Positions 41,602 to 53,655 of a stretch of DNA of 64,000 nucleotides are shown piece after piece (position 1 is the first letter of the stretch; the number at the start of each line of letters is the position of its first letter). The DNA comes from Starkeya sp. ORNL1. GTDB taxonomy: Bacteria > Pseudomonadota > Alphaproteobacteria > Rhizobiales > Xanthobacteraceae. Below the pieces are notes generated by a model that searched no databases, had not been told where the DNA came from, and saw only the letters and a program-made list of their open reading frames with translations. The position numbers and the translations under genes are program-made. The stretch covers positions 5,837,001 through 5,901,000 of the forward strand of contig NZ_CP048834.1 in NCBI RefSeq assembly GCF_012971745.1. The letters run 5' to 3'.

Positions 41602-44112
41602 ATGACAGTCGGGGTCGAAGAAAAAATGCTCGAGAAAGTGGAAGCCGCGCCGCGCGCGGAGCAGCCCGCTGCCAGTGACGACGTCGCGAAGTTCCGCGCC
41701 GCCGTCATCGCCAAGCTCACTTATGCGGTCGGCAAGAACCCGGCAGCGGCGAGCGACCGCGACTGGTTCCTCGCCACCGCCTTCGCAACCCGCGACCGCA
41801 TCGTCGACCGCTGGATCACCTCGACGCGCCAGACCTATTCGGAAGGCCGCAAGCGGGTTTACTACCTCTCGCTGGAATTCCTGATCGGCCGGCTGCTGTT
41901 CGACGCGCTGACCAATCTCGAAATGCTCGACACGGTGCGCGCCGCGCTCGGCGATCTCGGCGTCGATCTCGACCGGCTGCGCCAGGTGGAGCCGGACGCC
42001 GCGCTTGGCAATGGCGGCCTCGGAAGGTTGGCCGCCTGCTTCATGGAAAGCATGGCGACGCTCTCCATCGCCGCCTATGGCTACGGCATCCGCTACGATC
42101 ACGGCCTGTTCCGGCAGGTGGTGAAGAATGGCTGGCAGCAGGAATATCCCGAGGACTGGCTGTCCTTCGGCAATCCCTGGGAATTTGAGCGGCCGGAAGT
42201 GTTCTACGATGTCGGCTTCGGCGGCTCGGTGGAAGCCGTCGCCACGGGCGGCGATCGCAAGAAGCAGGTCTGGCACCCGAGCGAGACGGTCGAGGCGGTG
42301 GCCTATGACACTCCGATCGTCGGCTGGCGCGGCAAGCATGTGAACACGCTGCGGCTGTGGTCGGCGCGTGCCGCCGATCCGCTGCGGCTCGACGCCTTCA
42401 ACCAGGGCGACCATGTCGGCGCGCTGGTCGAGCAGGTGAAGGCGGAGTCGATCTCCAAGATCCTCTATCCGAGCGACGCCACCCCGGCGGGCCAGGAACT
42501 GCGGCTGCGCCAGGAGTATTTCTTCACCGCCGCCTCGTTGCACGATCTGATGCGCCGCCACGTCGACAGCTTCGGCGACGTGCGCTCGCTGCCCGACAAA
42601 GTGTCGATCCAGCTCAACGACACCCACCCGTCGATCGCGGTGGTCGAGCTGATGCGTGTTTTGGTCGACGATCACGACCTCGCTTTCGACGAGGCGTGGG
42701 ACATCACCCAGCGCACCATCTCCTACACCAACCACACGCTGCTGCCGGAGGCGCTGGAGACCTGGCCGGTGCCGCTGATGGAGCGGGTGCTGCCGCGCCA
42801 CATGCAGCTGATCTACCTGATCAACGCCATGCATCTCGATGCGGTGAAGCAGAAATTCCCCGGCGACGACGCGCTGCTGAGCTCGGTCTCGCTGATCGAG
42901 GAAGGGCAGGGCCGCCGCGTGCGCATGGGCAACCTCGCCTTCATCGGCTCGCATTCGATCAACGGCGTCGCCGGCCTGCACAGCGACCTGATGAAGGTCA
43001 CGGTGTTCAAGGACCTGCACCGGGTGTTCCCGGACCGCATGAACAACAAGACCAACGGCATCACCTTCCGCCGCTGGCTCTACCAGTCCAATCCCGGCCT
43101 GTTGAACCTGCTTGTCGATGTCTGCGGGCCGGAGGTGCTGGACGATCCGGGCGCGCTCAAGAAGCTGGAGCCGCTGGCCGCCGATGTCGCGCTGCATGAG
43201 CGCCTTGCCGTCGTGCGCCGGCAGAACAAGGTGAACCTTGCCCGCGTGATCCGCGACCGGCTCGACATCAAGGTCAATCCGGGCGCGCTGTTCGACGTGC
43301 AGATCAAGCGCATCCACGAATACAAGCGCCAGTTGCTGAACATATTGGAGACCATCGCGCTCTATGAGGCGATGCGCGCCAATCCGGCGAAGAACTGGGC
43401 GCCGCGGGTGAAGATCTTCGCCGGCAAGGCGGCGGCGAGCTATGCCCAGGCCAAGCTCATCATCAAGCTCGCCAATGATGTGGCGAAGGTGGTGAATGAC
43501 GACCCGACGGTGCGCGACCTTTTGAAGGTGGTGTTCCTGCCGAACTACAATGTCTCGCTCGCCGAGGTCATCATCCCCGCGGCGGACCTGTCCGAGCAGA
43601 TCTCGACCGCCGGCATGGAAGCCTCCGGCACCGGCAACATGAAGATGGCGCTGAACGGCGCGCTGACCATCGGCACGCTCGACGGCGCCAATGTCGAGAT
43701 CAAGCAGCATGTCGGCGACGACAACATCTTCATCTTCGGCCTGACTGCCGCGGAGGTCGAGGAGCGCCGCCGCGTCGGCATCGACGAGTTCTCCGCCATC
43801 TCGGCGTCGGAGCATCTCGGCGAGGTGCTGGACGCCATCGAGTCCGGCGTGTTCTCGCCGGGCGAGCGCGACCGCTTCAAGCCGCTTGTCAATGCGCTGC
43901 GCCACCATGATTACTTCCTGGTGACGTCGGACTTCGACGCCTATTGGAACGCGCAGCGCGCGGTCGATGCCAAGTGGAACAACCGTGACGCCTGGTGGAC
44001 CTCGAGCGCCATCAACACCGCCAACATGGGGTGGTTCTCGTCCGACCGCACCATTTCCGAATATGCCAAGGACATCTGGAACGTGCCGGTTCGCGCCCCT
44101 CGCGCGCCCTGA
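41602..44112 (+). CDS. glgP: Glycogen/starch phosphorylase GlgP
   Basis: An 836-residue PLP enzyme that cleaves alpha-1,4 glucan ends to glucose 1-phosphate. The length matches bacterial glycogen phosphorylase. Conserved stretches include YYLSLEFLIGRLLFDALTNL, GNGGLGRLAACFMESMATL, VQIKRIHEYKRQLLN and STAGMEASGTGNMKMALNGA, where Lys681 binds PLP. I chose ATG 41602; the longer upstream frame lacks conservation. It opens the glycogen cluster; a 216-base gap with a GC hairpin (about 44153-44176) precedes glgB. Confidence 0.96.
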   Translation: MTVGVEEKMLEKVEAAPRAEQPAASDDVAKFRAAVIAKLTYAVGKNPAAASDRDWFLATAFATRDRIVDRWITSTRQTYSEGRKRVYYLSLEFLIGRLLFDALTNLEMLDTVRAALGDLGVDLDRLRQVEPDAALGNGGLGRLAACFMESMATLSIAAYGYGIRYDHGLFRQVVKNGWQQEYPEDWLSFGNPWEFERPEVFYDVGFGGSVEAVATGGDRKKQVWHPSETVEAVAYDTPIVGWRGKHVNTLRLWSARAADPLRLDAFNQGDHVGALVEQVKAESISKILYPSDATPAGQELRLRQEYFFTAASLHDLMRRHVDSFGDVRSLPDKVSIQLNDTHPSIAVVELMRVLVDDHDLAFDEAWDITQRTISYTNHTLLPEALETWPVPLMERVLPRHMQLIYLINAMHLDAVKQKFPGDDALLSSVSLIEEGQGRRVRMGNLAFIGSHSINGVAGLHSDLMKVTVFKDLHRVFPDRMNNKTNGITFRRWLYQSNPGLLNLLVDVCGPEVLDDPGALKKLEPLAADVALHERLAVVRRQNKVNLARVIRDRLDIKVNPGALFDVQIKRIHEYKRQLLNILETIALYEAMRANPAKNWAPRVKIFAGKAAASYAQAKLIIKLANDVAKVVNDDPTVRDLLKVVFLPNYNVSLAEVIIPAADLSEQISTAGMEASGTGNMKMALNGALTIGTLDGANVEIKQHVGDDNIFIFGLTAAEVEERRRVGIDEFSAISASEHLGEVLDAIESGVFSPGERDRFKPLVNALRHHDYFLVTSDFDAYWNAQRAVDAKWNNRDAWWTSSAINTANMGWFSSDRTISEYAKDIWNVPVRAPRAP

Positions 44113-44328
44113 CCGCTGCCGCCCGCCGGTCTTTCGCCGGCTGCCTGATCTGCCCCGGGGGCGCAATGTCCCCGGGATTTGGCGAAATGCGGGTATCCAG
44201 TAATACCTGCGGCGAAGTAGCTGCCGATCAAGTGCTTGCAGGCAGTGGACTTTGGCGCGGTGGTAGCGGAACCTTCACTCTCGTCCGGACTTGGTGACGC
44301 GTCCGGAGCGCAGGAAAGGTGGTAGAGC

Positions 44329-46530
44329 ATGTTGGCGTGGCAGGCGCCCGACCGCGAGGTCGACGCACTGGTGGGAGCCCGCCATGCTGATCCATTCGCG
44401 CTGCTCGGGCCCCATGAGGCAGAAGGCGGCGTTGTCATCCGCGCCTTCGTCCCCAATGCAGCAACCCTGGAAGCCATAGAGGATGACGGCAGCGTCATCG
44501 CCGATCTCTGGCGACGCAACGATGCCGGCTTCTTCGAGGGCTTCGCCCCCGGTCGCCCGGTCTGGGCGCGCTACCGCCTGCGGGCCCGAAATGAGGGCGG
44601 CGAGTGGGTGCTGCGCGACCCCTACAGCTTCGGCCCCATGCTGGGCGAGGTCGACGATTATCTGCTGATCGAAGGCACCCATCGCCAGCTCTATGAGCGG
44701 CTCGGCGCCCATGTGGCGACGCACGAGGGCGTGGCCGGCACCGGCTTCGCGGTGTGGGCGCCCAATGCGGCGCGGGTCTCGGTGGTCGGCGACTTCAATG
44801 GCTGGGACGGGCGCCGCCACCAGATGCGCAAGCGCGTCGATAGCGGGCTATGGGAGATCTTCGCCCCCGATGTCGGTGAGGGTACGATCTACAAATACGA
44901 GATCGTCTCCCATGACGGCCGGCTGCTGCCACTCAAGGCCGATCCATTCGGCTTTCGCGGCGAGTTCCGTCCCGCGACCGGCTCGGTGGTGGCACGTACC
45001 GACGACTTCACCTTCCATGACGAGTTGCACATTTCGGCGCGGGCCGAGGGCGAGGCGCGGCGCAAGCCGATGTCGATCTATGAGGTGCATCTCGGCTCGT
45101 GGCGGCGCGGCGAGGGAAACCGCTTCCTCTCTTATGACGAACTCGCCGGCCAACTGGTGCCTTATGCCGCCTGGATGGGCTTCACCCATATCGAATTGCT
45201 GCCGATCTCCGAGCATCCGCTCGATGCCTCGTGGGGCTACCAGCCGATCGGCCTGTTCGCGCCGACCAGCCGCTTCGGCGATCCGGACGGCTTCGCACGC
45301 TTCGTCGACCGCGCGCACCAGGCCGGCCTCTCGGTGATCCTCGACTGGGTGCCGGCGCATTTCCCCACCGACATTCATGGCCTCGCGCATTTCGACGGCA
45401 CGCCGCTCTATGAGCACGCCGATCCCAAGCGCGGCTTCCATCCCGACTGGAACACCGCGATCTATGATTTCGGCCGGCGCGAGGTGGCGAACTTTCTCAC
45501 CGCCAGCGCGCTCTATTGGCTCGACCGCTTCCATGTCGATGGGCTGCGCGTCGATGCGGTGGCCTCGATGCTCTATCTCAATTACTCGCGCAAAGAGGGC
45601 GAGTGGTCGCCCAATCCGGACGGTTCCAACGACAACAAGGACGCCGTCTCGTTTGTCAGGCGCGCCAACACCACGGTCTATGCCGAGCATCCCGGCAGCG
45701 TGGTGATCGCCGAGGAATCTACCTCATGGGCCGGAGTCTCGCAGCCGGTCCATGCCGGCGGCCTCGGCTTCGGCTTCAAGTGGAACATGGGCTGGATGCA
45801 CGACACGCTCGACTACATGGCGATAGATCCGGTGTACCGGCGCTGGCACCACGACAAGATCACCTTCGGGCTGATGTACGCCTTCTCGGAGAATTTCGTG
45901 CTGCCGATCTCGCACGATGAAGTCGTGCACGGGAAGGGCACCGTATTCACCCGCATGGGCGGCGCCGACGACTGGCAGAAGTTCGCGACCATGCGCGCCT
46001 ATTATGCGCTGATGTGGGCCTATCCCGGCAAGAAGCTGCTGTTCATGGGCCAGGAATTCGCCCAGCGCTCGGAATGGAGCGAGGAGCGCTCGCTCGACTG
46101 GCACCTGATGGATATGGGGCCGCATCATTGCGGCATGCAATTGCTGGTGCGCGAGCTGAACGGGCTCTATCGCCAGCACCCGGCGCTGCATGCGCGCGAC
46201 TGCGAGCCGGACGGCTTCCAGTGGATCGTGGTCGATGATGCCGACCAGTCGGTGTTCGCCTGGCTGCGCACCGACGGCGAGCATCCCCCGGTGGTGATGG
46301 TCTCGAACTTCACCCCGGTGCCGCGCCCTTTCTATCGCCTCGGCCTGCCGCAGGCCGGGCGCTGGCGTGAAATCCTCAATACCGATGCCGGCGAGTATGG
46401 TGGCTCCGGCATGGGCAATCTCGGTGGTACGCAAGCATACGACATTCCCGCGCATGGCCAGCCGGCCAGCGCAGAAATCGTGCTGCCGCCGCTTGCAACC
46501 GTTTATTTCCAGTTGGACCCGGAGTCATGA
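44329..46530 (+). CDS. glgB: 1,4-alpha-glucan branching enzyme GlgB
   Basis: A 733-residue GH13 branching enzyme that makes alpha-1,6 branches in glycogen. It has an N-terminal carbohydrate-binding region ([20 protein letters not shown]), a second CBM48-like domain ([20 protein letters not shown]), then the catalytic barrel with nucleophile Asp409 ([12 protein letters not shown]), acid/base Glu462 (VIAEEST) and [14 protein letters not shown]-terminal beta domain ends it. The length is standard, and glgC starts 43 bases after its stop. Confidence 0.97.
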   Translation: MLAWQAPDREVDALVGARHADPFALLGPHEAEGGVVIRAFVPNAATLEAIEDDGSVIADLWRRNDAGFFEGFAPGRPVWARYRLRARNEGGEWVLRDPYSFGPMLGEVDDYLLIEGTHRQLYERLGAHVATHEGVAGTGFAVWAPNAARVSVVGDFNGWDGRRHQMRKRVDSGLWEIFAPDVGEGTIYKYEIVSHDGRLLPLKADPFGFRGEFRPATGSVVARTDDFTFHDELHISARAEGEARRKPMSIYEVHLGSWRRGEGNRFLSYDELAGQLVPYAAWMGFTHIELLPISEHPLDASWGYQPIGLFAPTSRFGDPDGFARFVDRAHQAGLSVILDWVPAHFPTDIHGLAHFDGTPLYEHADPKRGFHPDWNTAIYDFGRREVANFLTASALYWLDRFHVDGLRVDAVASMLYLNYSRKEGEWSPNPDGSNDNKDAVSFVRRANTTVYAEHPGSVVIAEESTSWAGVSQPVHAGGLGFGFKWNMGWMHDTLDYMAIDPVYRRWHHDKITFGLMYAFSENFVLPISHDEVVHGKGTVFTRMGGADDWQKFATMRAYYALMWAYPGKKLLFMGQEFAQRSEWSEERSLDWHLMDMGPHHCGMQLLVRELNGLYRQHPALHARDCEPDGFQWIVVDDADQSVFAWLRTDGEHPPVVMVSNFTPVPRPFYRLGLPQAGRWREILNTDAGEYGGSGMGNLGGTQAYDIPAHGQPASAEIVLPPLATVYFQLDPES

Positions 46531-46573
46531 TGCGCTCATTCCGGGCAGGGCGTGATCGAGGAGTGTCCTTCCA

Positions 46574-47842
46574 ATGACGAGGCCGGCGCAAACCAATGCT
46601 CCCATCTCCCGCACGGCCATGGCCTATGTGCTCGCCGGTGGTCGCGGCAGCCGGTTGATGGAACTCACCGACCGGCGAGCCAAGCCGGCGGTGTATTTCG
46701 GCGGCAAGTCCCGCATCATCGACTTCACATTGTCCAACGCGCTGAATTCCGGCATCCGCCGCATCTGCGTGGCGACGCAGTACCAGGCGCACAGCCTGAT
46801 CCGCCACATGCAGCGCGGCTGGAACTTCTTCCGTCCGGAGCGCAACGAGAGCTTCGACGTGCTCCCCGCCAGCCAGCGCGTATCCGAGACCATGTGGTAT
46901 CTCGGCACGGCGGATGCGGTCTATCAGAACCTCGACATCATCGAGGGCTACGAGCCGAAGCACATCATCATCCTGGCCGGCGACCACGTCTACAAGCAGG
47001 ACTACGAGGTGATGCTGCAGCAGCACGTCGACCAGAACGCCGACGTCACCGTGGGCTGCCTCGAAGTGCCGCGTAGCGAGGGCAGCGCTTTCGGCGTGAT
47101 GCATGTCGACGAGGAGGACCGCATCATCTCCTTCCTGGAGAAGCCCAAGAATCCGCCGGCCATGCCTGGTCATCCGGACAAGGCGCTGGCCAGCATGGGC
47201 ATCTATGTGTTCGAGACCAAGTTCCTGATCGACCAGCTGAAGCGCGATGCCGCCGATCCGAACTCGACGCATGATTTCGGCAAGGACATCATCCCCTACA
47301 TCGTCAAGCACGGCTCGGCGCGGGCGCACCATTTCTCGCGCTCTTGCGTTCGCTCGACTCAGGAGACCGCGCCGTACTGGCGCGACGTCGGCACGGTGGA
47401 CGCCTATTGGGAGGCGAATATCGACCTCACCGGCGTGGTGCCCGAACTCGATCTCTACGATCGCGACTGGCCGATCTGGACCTATGGCGAGATCACCCCG
47501 CCGGCCAAGTTCGTCCATGATGACGAAGGCCGTCGCGGGCAGGCGATATCTTCGCTGGTCTCCGGCGGCTGCATCGTCTCCGGCTCCTCGCTGCGCCGTG
47601 CGCTGCTTTTCACCGGGGTGCGGGTGAATTCCTATGGCAGCATCGAGAACGGGGTGATCCTGCCTTATGTCGAGGTCGGCCGCTCGGCGCGGCTGAAGAA
47701 TGTCGTCATCGACTCCCACGTGCGCATTCCCGAGGGCCTCGTGGTCGGGGAGGACCCCGAGCTCGACGCCAAGCGCTTCCGTCGTACCGACAAGGGCATC
47801 TGCCTCATCACCCAGCCCATGATCGACCGGCTGGGATCCTGA
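46574..47842 (+). CDS. glgC: Glucose-1-phosphate adenylyltransferase GlgC
   Basis: A 422-residue ADP-glucose pyrophosphorylase, the committed step of glycogen synthesis. It has the nucleotide motif [49 protein letters not shown] and the catalytic-aspartate region [24 protein letters not shown] is the sugar-phosphate loop, and a left-handed beta-helix domain closes the protein. GAGGAG lies just upstream of the ATG. Allosteric residues cannot be judged here. glgA begins five bases after the stop. Confidence 0.97.
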   Translation: MTRPAQTNAPISRTAMAYVLAGGRGSRLMELTDRRAKPAVYFGGKSRIIDFTLSNALNSGIRRICVATQYQAHSLIRHMQRGWNFFRPERNESFDVLPASQRVSETMWYLGTADAVYQNLDIIEGYEPKHIIILAGDHVYKQDYEVMLQQHVDQNADVTVGCLEVPRSEGSAFGVMHVDEEDRIISFLEKPKNPPAMPGHPDKALASMGIYVFETKFLIDQLKRDAADPNSTHDFGKDIIPYIVKHGSARAHHFSRSCVRSTQETAPYWRDVGTVDAYWEANIDLTGVVPELDLYDRDWPIWTYGEITPPAKFVHDDEGRRGQAISSLVSGGCIVSGSSLRRALLFTGVRVNSYGSIENGVILPYVEVGRSARLKNVVIDSHVRIPEGLVVGEDPELDAKRFRRTDKGICLITQPMIDRLGS

Positions 47843-47847
47843 GCCCC

Positions 47848-49305
47848 ATGTCCGAATTGAAGGTCCTCTCGGTCGTCTCCGAGGTGTTTCCGCTGGTCAA
47901 GACCGGCGGGCTCGCCGATGTCGCCGGCTCGCTGCCGCTCGCGCTCGTCGCCGAGAACATCGCTGTGCGCACCCTCGTGCCCGGCTATCCCGCAGTGAAG
48001 GCGGGCATCGGCAAGGCGGAGGCGGTGCACACCTTCGACCATCTGTTCGGCGGGCCGGCGCGGCTGCTCGCGGCCAAGGCGCACGGGCTCGATTTGTTCG
48101 TGATCGACGCGCCGCATCTCTATGACCGACCCGGTGGGCCCTATGTCGGCGCCGACGGCAAGGACTATCCCGACAACGCCATACGCTTCGCCGCGCTCGG
48201 CGCGGTGGCCTCGGGGATCGGCTTCGGGCTGGTGCCTGCCTTCGTACCGGACGTGGTGCACGCCCATGACTGGCAGGCCGGCCTCGCGCCGGCCTATCTG
48301 CATTATGCCGGCGGGCGCCGCCCGGCCAGCGTGACGACGATCCACAACATCGCCTTCCAGGGGCAGTTCCCGCGCCAGCTGATGCCGGCGCTCGGCCTGC
48401 CGCCGCACGCCTTCGCCATCGACGGCGTCGAATATTACGGCATGATCGGCTTCCTGAAGGCCGGGCTCCAGCTCTCCGACCGCATCACCACGGTCTCGCC
48501 CGGCTATGTCGGCGAGATATTGCTGCCCGAGGGCGGCATGGGGCTGGAGGGCCTGCTCAACCTGCGGCGCTCCGCGCTGCACGGCATCATCAATGGGCTC
48601 GACACCGAGGTCTGGAACCCGGCGACCGACGCGCTGATCGCGGCGCCGTTCGACGCCAGGACGATCAAGGCGCGCGTCGCCAACAAGGCGGCGCTGAAAG
48701 GACGGTTCGGGCTCGATCTCGACGCGAAGGCGCTGCTGTTCGGCGTGGTAAGCCGGCTGTCCTGGCAGAAGGGCCTGGACATGCTGGCGGATTCGCTCGG
48801 CACGCTGCTCGATTTGGGCGCGCAGCTCGCCGTGCTCGGTTCCGGCGATCCCTGGCTCGCCGAGCGCTTCACCGGTGCCGCGCGGGCCAATCCCGGCCGC
48901 ATCGCCACCGTGCTTGGCTATGATGAGGCGCTGGCCCATCTGGTGCAGGCCGGCTGCGATGCGCTGCTGGTGCCGTCCCGCTTCGAGCCGTGCGGTCTCA
49001 CCCAGCTCTCGGCGATGCGCTACGGCGCGCTCCCGGTGGTGGCGCGGGTCGGCGGGCTCGCCGACACGGTGGTGGATGTGAACGAGATGGCGAAAGCGGC
49101 GGGCGTCGGCACCGGCGTCCAGTTCTCGCCGGTATCGGCGCCGGCGTTGCAGGGCGCGCTGCGCCGCACCGGGGCGCTGTGGGCCGACCAGCCTACCTGG
49201 CGCAAGATCCAGCGCAACGCGATGGCGACCGACGTGTCGTGGCGCCTGCCGGCCGCGCAGTATGCCAGGCTGTTCCGCGACGTCGTCGCGGAGCGCGCGG
49301 CATGA
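47848..49305 (+). CDS. glgA: Glycogen synthase GlgA
   Basis: A 485-residue GT5 glycosyltransferase that extends glycogen using ADP-glucose. Lys18 lies in the KTGGLADV motif that binds the ADP-glucose phosphate. [28 protein letters not shown] and the C-terminal [22 protein letters not shown] with its catalytic-site glutamate are intact. The length is normal. Its last codons overlap the start of the glgX-malQ gene (ATGA at 49302), so the two are translationally coupled. Confidence 0.97.
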   Translation: MSELKVLSVVSEVFPLVKTGGLADVAGSLPLALVAENIAVRTLVPGYPAVKAGIGKAEAVHTFDHLFGGPARLLAAKAHGLDLFVIDAPHLYDRPGGPYVGADGKDYPDNAIRFAALGAVASGIGFGLVPAFVPDVVHAHDWQAGLAPAYLHYAGGRRPASVTTIHNIAFQGQFPRQLMPALGLPPHAFAIDGVEYYGMIGFLKAGLQLSDRITTVSPGYVGEILLPEGGMGLEGLLNLRRSALHGIINGLDTEVWNPATDALIAAPFDARTIKARVANKAALKGRFGLDLDAKALLFGVVSRLSWQKGLDMLADSLGTLLDLGAQLAVLGSGDPWLAERFTGAARANPGRIATVLGYDEALAHLVQAGCDALLVPSRFEPCGLTQLSAMRYGALPVVARVGGLADTVVDVNEMAKAAGVGTGVQFSPVSAPALQGALRRTGALWADQPTWRKIQRNAMATDVSWRLPAAQYARLFRDVVAERAA

Positions 49306-52300
49306 GCGCGCTCGCCGTCACCGCCGGCCACCCCGAGCCGCTCGGCGTCACCGCGGATGCTGACGGCGTCAATGTCGCGGTGTTCTCGGCCAATGCCGAG
49401 GCGATCGAGTTCTGCCTGTTCGACGAGGCCGACAGCGAGACCGCGCGCATCACGCTGCCGGCGCGCAGCGGCGACGTATTCCATGGGCATGTCACCGGCA
49501 TCGCGCCCGGCGCGCGCTACGGGCTGCGCGCTCATGGGCCGTGGCGTCCGGAAGCGGGCCACCGCTTCAACCCGCACAAGCTGCTGGTCGATCCTTACGC
49601 CGAGCAGCTCGACCGGCCATTCCGGCTCGATGCCGCGCTGTTCGACCAGCGCGCGCTGGGTGCGGCGGAGGACGAGACGGACAGCGCGCCGTTCGTGCCG
49701 AAGGCCATCGTTCAGCCGTCCGATGGTGCGCCGCCGGCCGCCCGGAGGCCGTTCGATTGGGGCGACCAGGTGATCTATGAGCTGCATGTGCGCGGCTTCA
49801 CCAAGCGCCATCCCGGCATTCCCGAGGCGTTGCGCGGCACCTTTGCGGGGCTCACCGAGCCGGCCGCCATCGAGCATCTGGTGCGGCTCGGCATCTCCAC
49901 CGTCGAACTGATGCCGTCAATGGCGTGGATCGACGAGCGCCATCTGCCGCCGCTCGGGCTCGCCAATTACTGGGGCTACAATCCGGTGGTGTTCGGCGCG
50001 CCGGATGTGCGCCTTGCGCCGGGCGGCTTTGCCGAGGTGCGCGCGACCATCGCCAGGCTGCACGAGGCCGGCATCGCCGTGGTGCTCGACGTGGTGCTGA
50101 ACCATTCCGGCGAGAGCGACGCATTCGGGCCGACCATCTCGCTGCGCGGGCTCGACAACGCCACCTATTATCGCCACGCGCTCAGTGATCCCGGCCTGCT
50201 CATCAATGATGCCGGCACCGGCAACACGCTGGCGCTGGAGCGCGCGCCGGTGACGCGGCTCGCCATGGATTGCCTGAGGCGCTGGGCGCGCACCGGGCTC
50301 GACGGCTTCCGCTTCGATCTGGCGGCGACGCTCGGGCGGCGGCCGGAGGGCTTCGATCCCAATGCACCGTTCCTCGCCGCCATGCAGCAGGACCCGGAAC
50401 TGCGCGATCTCGCACTGATCGCCGAGCCTTGGGATATCGGGCCAGGCGGCTATCAGGTCGGCAATTTCCCGGCGCTCTGGGGCGAGTGGAACGACCATTA
50501 TCGCGACACGGCGCGGCGCTTCTGGCGGGGCGATGCCGGCATGCTGGGCGAGATGGCGACGCGGCTCGCGGGTTCGGCCGACGTGTTTGCCGGGCGGCAT
50601 CGGCCGCTGTCACGCGGCATCAATTTCGTCACCGCTCATGACGGCTTTTCGCTCGCCGACCTCATCTCCTATGCGGGCAAGCACAATGAGGCGAATGGCG
50701 AGCACAATCGCGATGGAAACAGCGACAACCTGTCGTGGAACCACGGCGTTGAGGGACCGAGCGAGGATCCCGCGATCAAGGCACTGCGGCAAGGCGATGC
50801 GCGGGCGCTGCTGGCGAGCCTGATCGCCTCGCGCGGCACGCCGATGCTCACCATGGGCGACGAGTGCGGGCGTACCCAGCGCGGCAACAACAATGCTTAT
50901 GCGCAGGACAATGAGCTGACCTGGCTCGACTGGACGCAGTTCGATGGCTCTCTTGCAGAGTTCGCAGGAGCGCTGGTCAAGCTGCGGCGGCGTCACCGAG
51001 CGCTGCGACTTGAGGCGCCGCTGACCGGGCGGCCGATCGATGCCAGCGCGATACCGGATGTCGAATGGCGCGCGCTGGGCGGCGGCGCGGTGGATTGGGG
51101 CAATGCGCAGGAGCGTGGGCTGGTCGCGGTGTTCTACGCGCCGGCAAGCGCGAGCGAAGCTGCTGACCGGGTGCTGGTGGCGCTGAATGGCGGCGCGCTG
51201 GCCGGTGAGGTGGTGCCGCCGGTTTCGCGCGACGGTTTCGTCTGGCGGGTGGGGGCGGATAGCTCTGTCGAAAGTGTCCGTCATCCCGGCCGCAGCGGCG
51301 AAGCCGCGGAGAGCCGGGATCGTTCTCAGGATGAAGAACTGGGGAGCGATCCCGGCTCTGCGCTTCGCTCCGGCCGGGATGACGTCTTCATTGGCTCAGA
51401 ATCCTTCCCCATCCAGCCGCGCTCGGTACTTATCCTGATCGAGGAGGCGGCACCGCAGGGCGGGCGGCGTGCTACCGATCCGGCGCTGCTGGAGCGGCTG
51501 GCGAGTGCGGCCGGAATCGCGCCGGAATGGTGGGATGTCTCCGGCAACCACTATCCGGTCGGCGACGATACCAAGCGGGCCTTGCTCGCCGCGCTGCATC
51601 TGCCGGCCGGCACCGGCGACGAGGCGCGCGACAGTCTGGCCCGGCTCTCCGATCAGGAGTTCGGCCGCGACTTGCCTCACGCTCTGGTGGTGCGCGACGG
51701 GACGCCGGGTCGGCTGCGGCTCGGCGGTGCGGTGGCGCGTGAGCGGCGGCGGCTGGAACTGCGCCTGCTGCTGGAGGATGGCGGCGAGCAGGTGCTTGTC
51801 ATCGGCGCGGAAGACGGCGAACGCGCCGAGTTGCAGCGCCCGGACGGGCGCATGGCTCCGGTGCGCTACGTCACGCTGCCGCAACTCCCGATCGGGCGGC
51901 ATCGCATCGCGCTCGGCGAGGTATCGTGTCGGCTCACCATTGCCCCCGCGGCCTGCTATCTGCCGGAGCCGATGGAGCGCCGCTTCGGCGTGACCGCGCA
52001 TCTCTATACGTTGCGCCGCGCGGTCGGCGACCAGGGCATCGGCGACTTCACGGCGCTGGGCATGCTGGCCGAGGCGGCGGCGCAGCAGGGCGCGGCGACC
52101 CTCGGCCTCAATCCGCTGCACGCGCTGTTCCCCACCGAGCCGGAGCGGGCCAGCCCCTATCACCCCTCCGACCGGCGCTTCCTCGATCCGATCTATATCG
52201 ACGTCGCGGCGATTGGCGGTGGGGCTGCGGTGAACGCGGCGCTCGCCGCGCAGGCGCCGCACTTCGCCGCGCTGGCAGCGAAAGGCCATGTCGACTACAC

Positions 52301-53573
52301 CGGCGTTCGCGCCGCCAAGGCCGCGGTGCTGGAGGCCGCGTTCGCCGGCTTCGAGGGCGCTGGCGACCCGGACTTCGAGCGCTTCGTGCGCGAAGGTGGC
52401 GCAACGCTGCAGCGTTTCGGCCTGTTCGAAGCCATTGCCGCGGCCTATCCGGGAACCGCCTGGCAGGACTGGCCCGCCGAACTGCGCCATCCGGAATCCA
52501 CCGACGTCAAGGCATTTGCGCAGGCGAACGCCGGCGCGGTGTGGTTCGCGCTGTGGCAACAGTGGGTGGCAGATCGTCAGTTCAGCGCTGCCGCCTCTCG
52601 CGCGCGTGCCGCGGGGCTCGAACTCGGCTTCTATCGCGACCTCGCGGTCGGTACCGCGCCGAACGGCGCCGCGGCATGGGTCGACCCCGACCTGTTGATG
52701 CGCGGCGTCAGCGTCGGCGCGCCGCCCGATCCGCTCGGGCCCGAAGGGCAGAACTGGAACCTGCCGCCGCCCGATCCCTTCGCGATGAAGCGCGACGGCT
52801 ATGACGGTTTCGGCGAGTTGGTTGCGGCGAACATGCGCCATGCCGGAGCGCTGCGCATCGACCATGTGATGGGGCTGCGGCGTCTGTTCCTGATACCGGA
52901 CGGCGCCAGCGGCGCAGAGGGCGCCTATCTCGCCTATCCGTTCGAGGAGCTTGCCGGGCAAGTTGCGCTGGAGAGCGTGAGGGCGCGCTGCTTCGTGGTC
53001 GGCGAGGACCTCGGCACGGTGCCATTCGGCATGCGCGAGCAACTCAGCGAGGAGCGCATGCTGTCCTACCGGGTGCTGTGGTTCGAGCGTGCGAATGGTG
53101 GCTTCGCGCCGCCGGAGAGCTATCCGGCGATGGCCGTGGCGTGCGTGTCGACCCATGACCTGCCGACGCTGTCCGGCTGGTGGGAGGGCGTCGACATCAA
53201 TGAGCGCCTGGCCCTCGGCTTCGAGGACGCCGCCGCAGCGAACGAGGCGCGGGAACAGCGGCAGGAGGAGAAGGCACAGCTGATTGCCGCCCTCGTCGAA
53301 GAAGAATTGCTCGATGCTCCCGAGGCTCTCGACGGTGCGTTGCCGCAGGACGTGCTGGTCGCGGTGCATCGCTTCGTCGCCCGCACCGGATCGATGCTGG
53401 CGCTGACCCAGCTCGACGACCTCGCCGGCGAACAGGTGGCGGTGAATCTGCCAGGCACCGACCGCGAACGGCCGAACTGGCGACGCCGGCTTGCCTCGAG
53501 TGTCGAGGAGGTGCTGGCAAGCGCCGCGGCTGAGTCGGCGCTCGCTGCGATGCGCACTGAGCGACCGCGCTGA
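49302..53573 (+). CDS. glgX-malQ: Fusion of glycogen debranching enzyme GlgX and 4-alpha-glucanotransferase MalQ
   Basis: A 1423-residue two-enzyme protein. Residues 1-650 are a GH13 isoamylase-type debranching enzyme: CBM48 ([20 protein letters not shown]), nucleophile Asp339 (DGFRFDLA), acid/base Glu375 ([16 protein letters not shown]) and [11 protein letters not shown]. Residues about 660-694 encode a family B repeat. Residues about 700-1423 are a GH77 amylomaltase: [19 protein letters not shown], nucleophile Asp1187 (LRIDHVMGL), acid/base Glu1235 (VGEDLG), and Asp1286 (STHDLPT). The frame is unbroken. It would debranch glycogen and rework the released oligomers. The fusion may be lineage-specific, and the repeat sits near the junction. 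Confidence 0.93.
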   Translation: MSALAVTAGHPEPLGVTADADGVNVAVFSANAEAIEFCLFDEADSETARITLPARSGDVFHGHVTGIAPGARYGLRAHGPWRPEAGHRFNPHKLLVDPYAEQLDRPFRLDAALFDQRALGAAEDETDSAPFVPKAIVQPSDGAPPAARRPFDWGDQVIYELHVRGFTKRHPGIPEALRGTFAGLTEPAAIEHLVRLGISTVELMPSMAWIDERHLPPLGLANYWGYNPVVFGAPDVRLAPGGFAEVRATIARLHEAGIAVVLDVVLNHSGESDAFGPTISLRGLDNATYYRHALSDPGLLINDAGTGNTLALERAPVTRLAMDCLRRWARTGLDGFRFDLAATLGRRPEGFDPNAPFLAAMQQDPELRDLALIAEPWDIGPGGYQVGNFPALWGEWNDHYRDTARRFWRGDAGMLGEMATRLAGSADVFAGRHRPLSRGINFVTAHDGFSLADLISYAGKHNEANGEHNRDGNSDNLSWNHGVEGPSEDPAIKALRQGDARALLASLIASRGTPMLTMGDECGRTQRGNNNAYAQDNELTWLDWTQFDGSLAEFAGALVKLRRRHRALRLEAPLTGRPIDASAIPDVEWRALGGGAVDWGNAQERGLVAVFYAPASASEAADRVLVALNGGALAGEVVPPVSRDGFVWRVGADSSVESVRHPGRSGEAAESRDRSQDEELGSDPGSALRSGRDDVFIGSESFPIQPRSVLILIEEAAPQGGRRATDPALLERLASAAGIAPEWWDVSGNHYPVGDDTKRALLAALHLPAGTGDEARDSLARLSDQEFGRDLPHALVVRDGTPGRLRLGGAVARERRRLELRLLLEDGGEQVLVIGAEDGERAELQRPDGRMAPVRYVTLPQLPIGRHRIALGEVSCRLTIAPAACYLPEPMERRFGVTAHLYTLRRAVGDQGIGDFTALGMLAEAAAQQGAATLGLNPLHALFPTEPERASPYHPSDRRFLDPIYIDVAAIGGGAAVNAALAAQAPHFAALAAKGHVDYTGVRAAKAAVLEAAFAGFEGAGDPDFERFVREGGATLQRFGLFEAIAAAYPGTAWQDWPAELRHPESTDVKAFAQANAGAVWFALWQQWVADRQFSAAASRARAAGLELGFYRDLAVGTAPNGAAAWVDPDLLMRGVSVGAPPDPLGPEGQNWNLPPPDPFAMKRDGYDGFGELVAANMRHAGALRIDHVMGLRRLFLIPDGASGAEGAYLAYPFEELAGQVALESVRARCFVVGEDLGTVPFGMREQLSEERMLSYRVLWFERANGGFAPPESYPAMAVACVSTHDLPTLSGWWEGVDINERLALGFEDAAAANEAREQRQEEKAQLIAALVEEELLDAPEALDGALPQDVLVAVHRFVARTGSMLALTQLDDLAGEQVAVNLPGTDRERPNWRRRLASSVEEVLASAAAESALAAMRTERPR
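51280..51383. repeat. Family B palindromic repeat inside glgX-malQ
   Basis: GTCATCCCGGCC at 51280 and GGCCGGGATGAC ending at 51383 are inverted copies. An inner pair, GAGCCGGGATCG/CGATCCCGGCTC, lies between them. It is translated in frame as [15 protein letters not shown] and so on, between the debranching domain and the glucanotransferase domain. Confidence 0.9.
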
Positions 53574-53605
53574 AGTCACGTTTCCGCTTATCCACAGGAA
53601 TCTAT

Positions 53606-53637
53606 GCCACCCGGCGCGAGGGATCGCGGCGGGTGGC
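53606..53637 (-). terminator. Hairpin after the glycogen operon and the small Pro-rich gene
   Basis: A 14-base stem with one mismatch (GCCACCCGGCGCGA and TCGCGGCGGGTGGC) around loop GGGA. It lies between two convergent genes and could end both transcripts. There is no T-run, so it may be a processing or Rho-associated structure instead. Confidence 0.4.
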
Positions 53638-53655
53638 GGGAGATGTTTTGCCGGC

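Noticed and set aside
41359..44166. A 935-codon open frame on the minus strand
   Set aside because: It is antisense to glgP, whose motifs and PLP lysine are intact; the putative protein has low-complexity Arg/His/Asp-rich composition without any domain.
44113..44328. Terminator between glgP and glgB
   Set aside because: A CCCGGGG/CCCCGGG hairpin exists but lacks a T-run and could be a simple GC-rich fold, so it is not listed as a terminator.
51396..53579. A 727-codon open frame on the minus strand
   Set aside because: It is antisense to the MalQ half of the fused gene. No domain is recognisable; it is an effect of high GC content.
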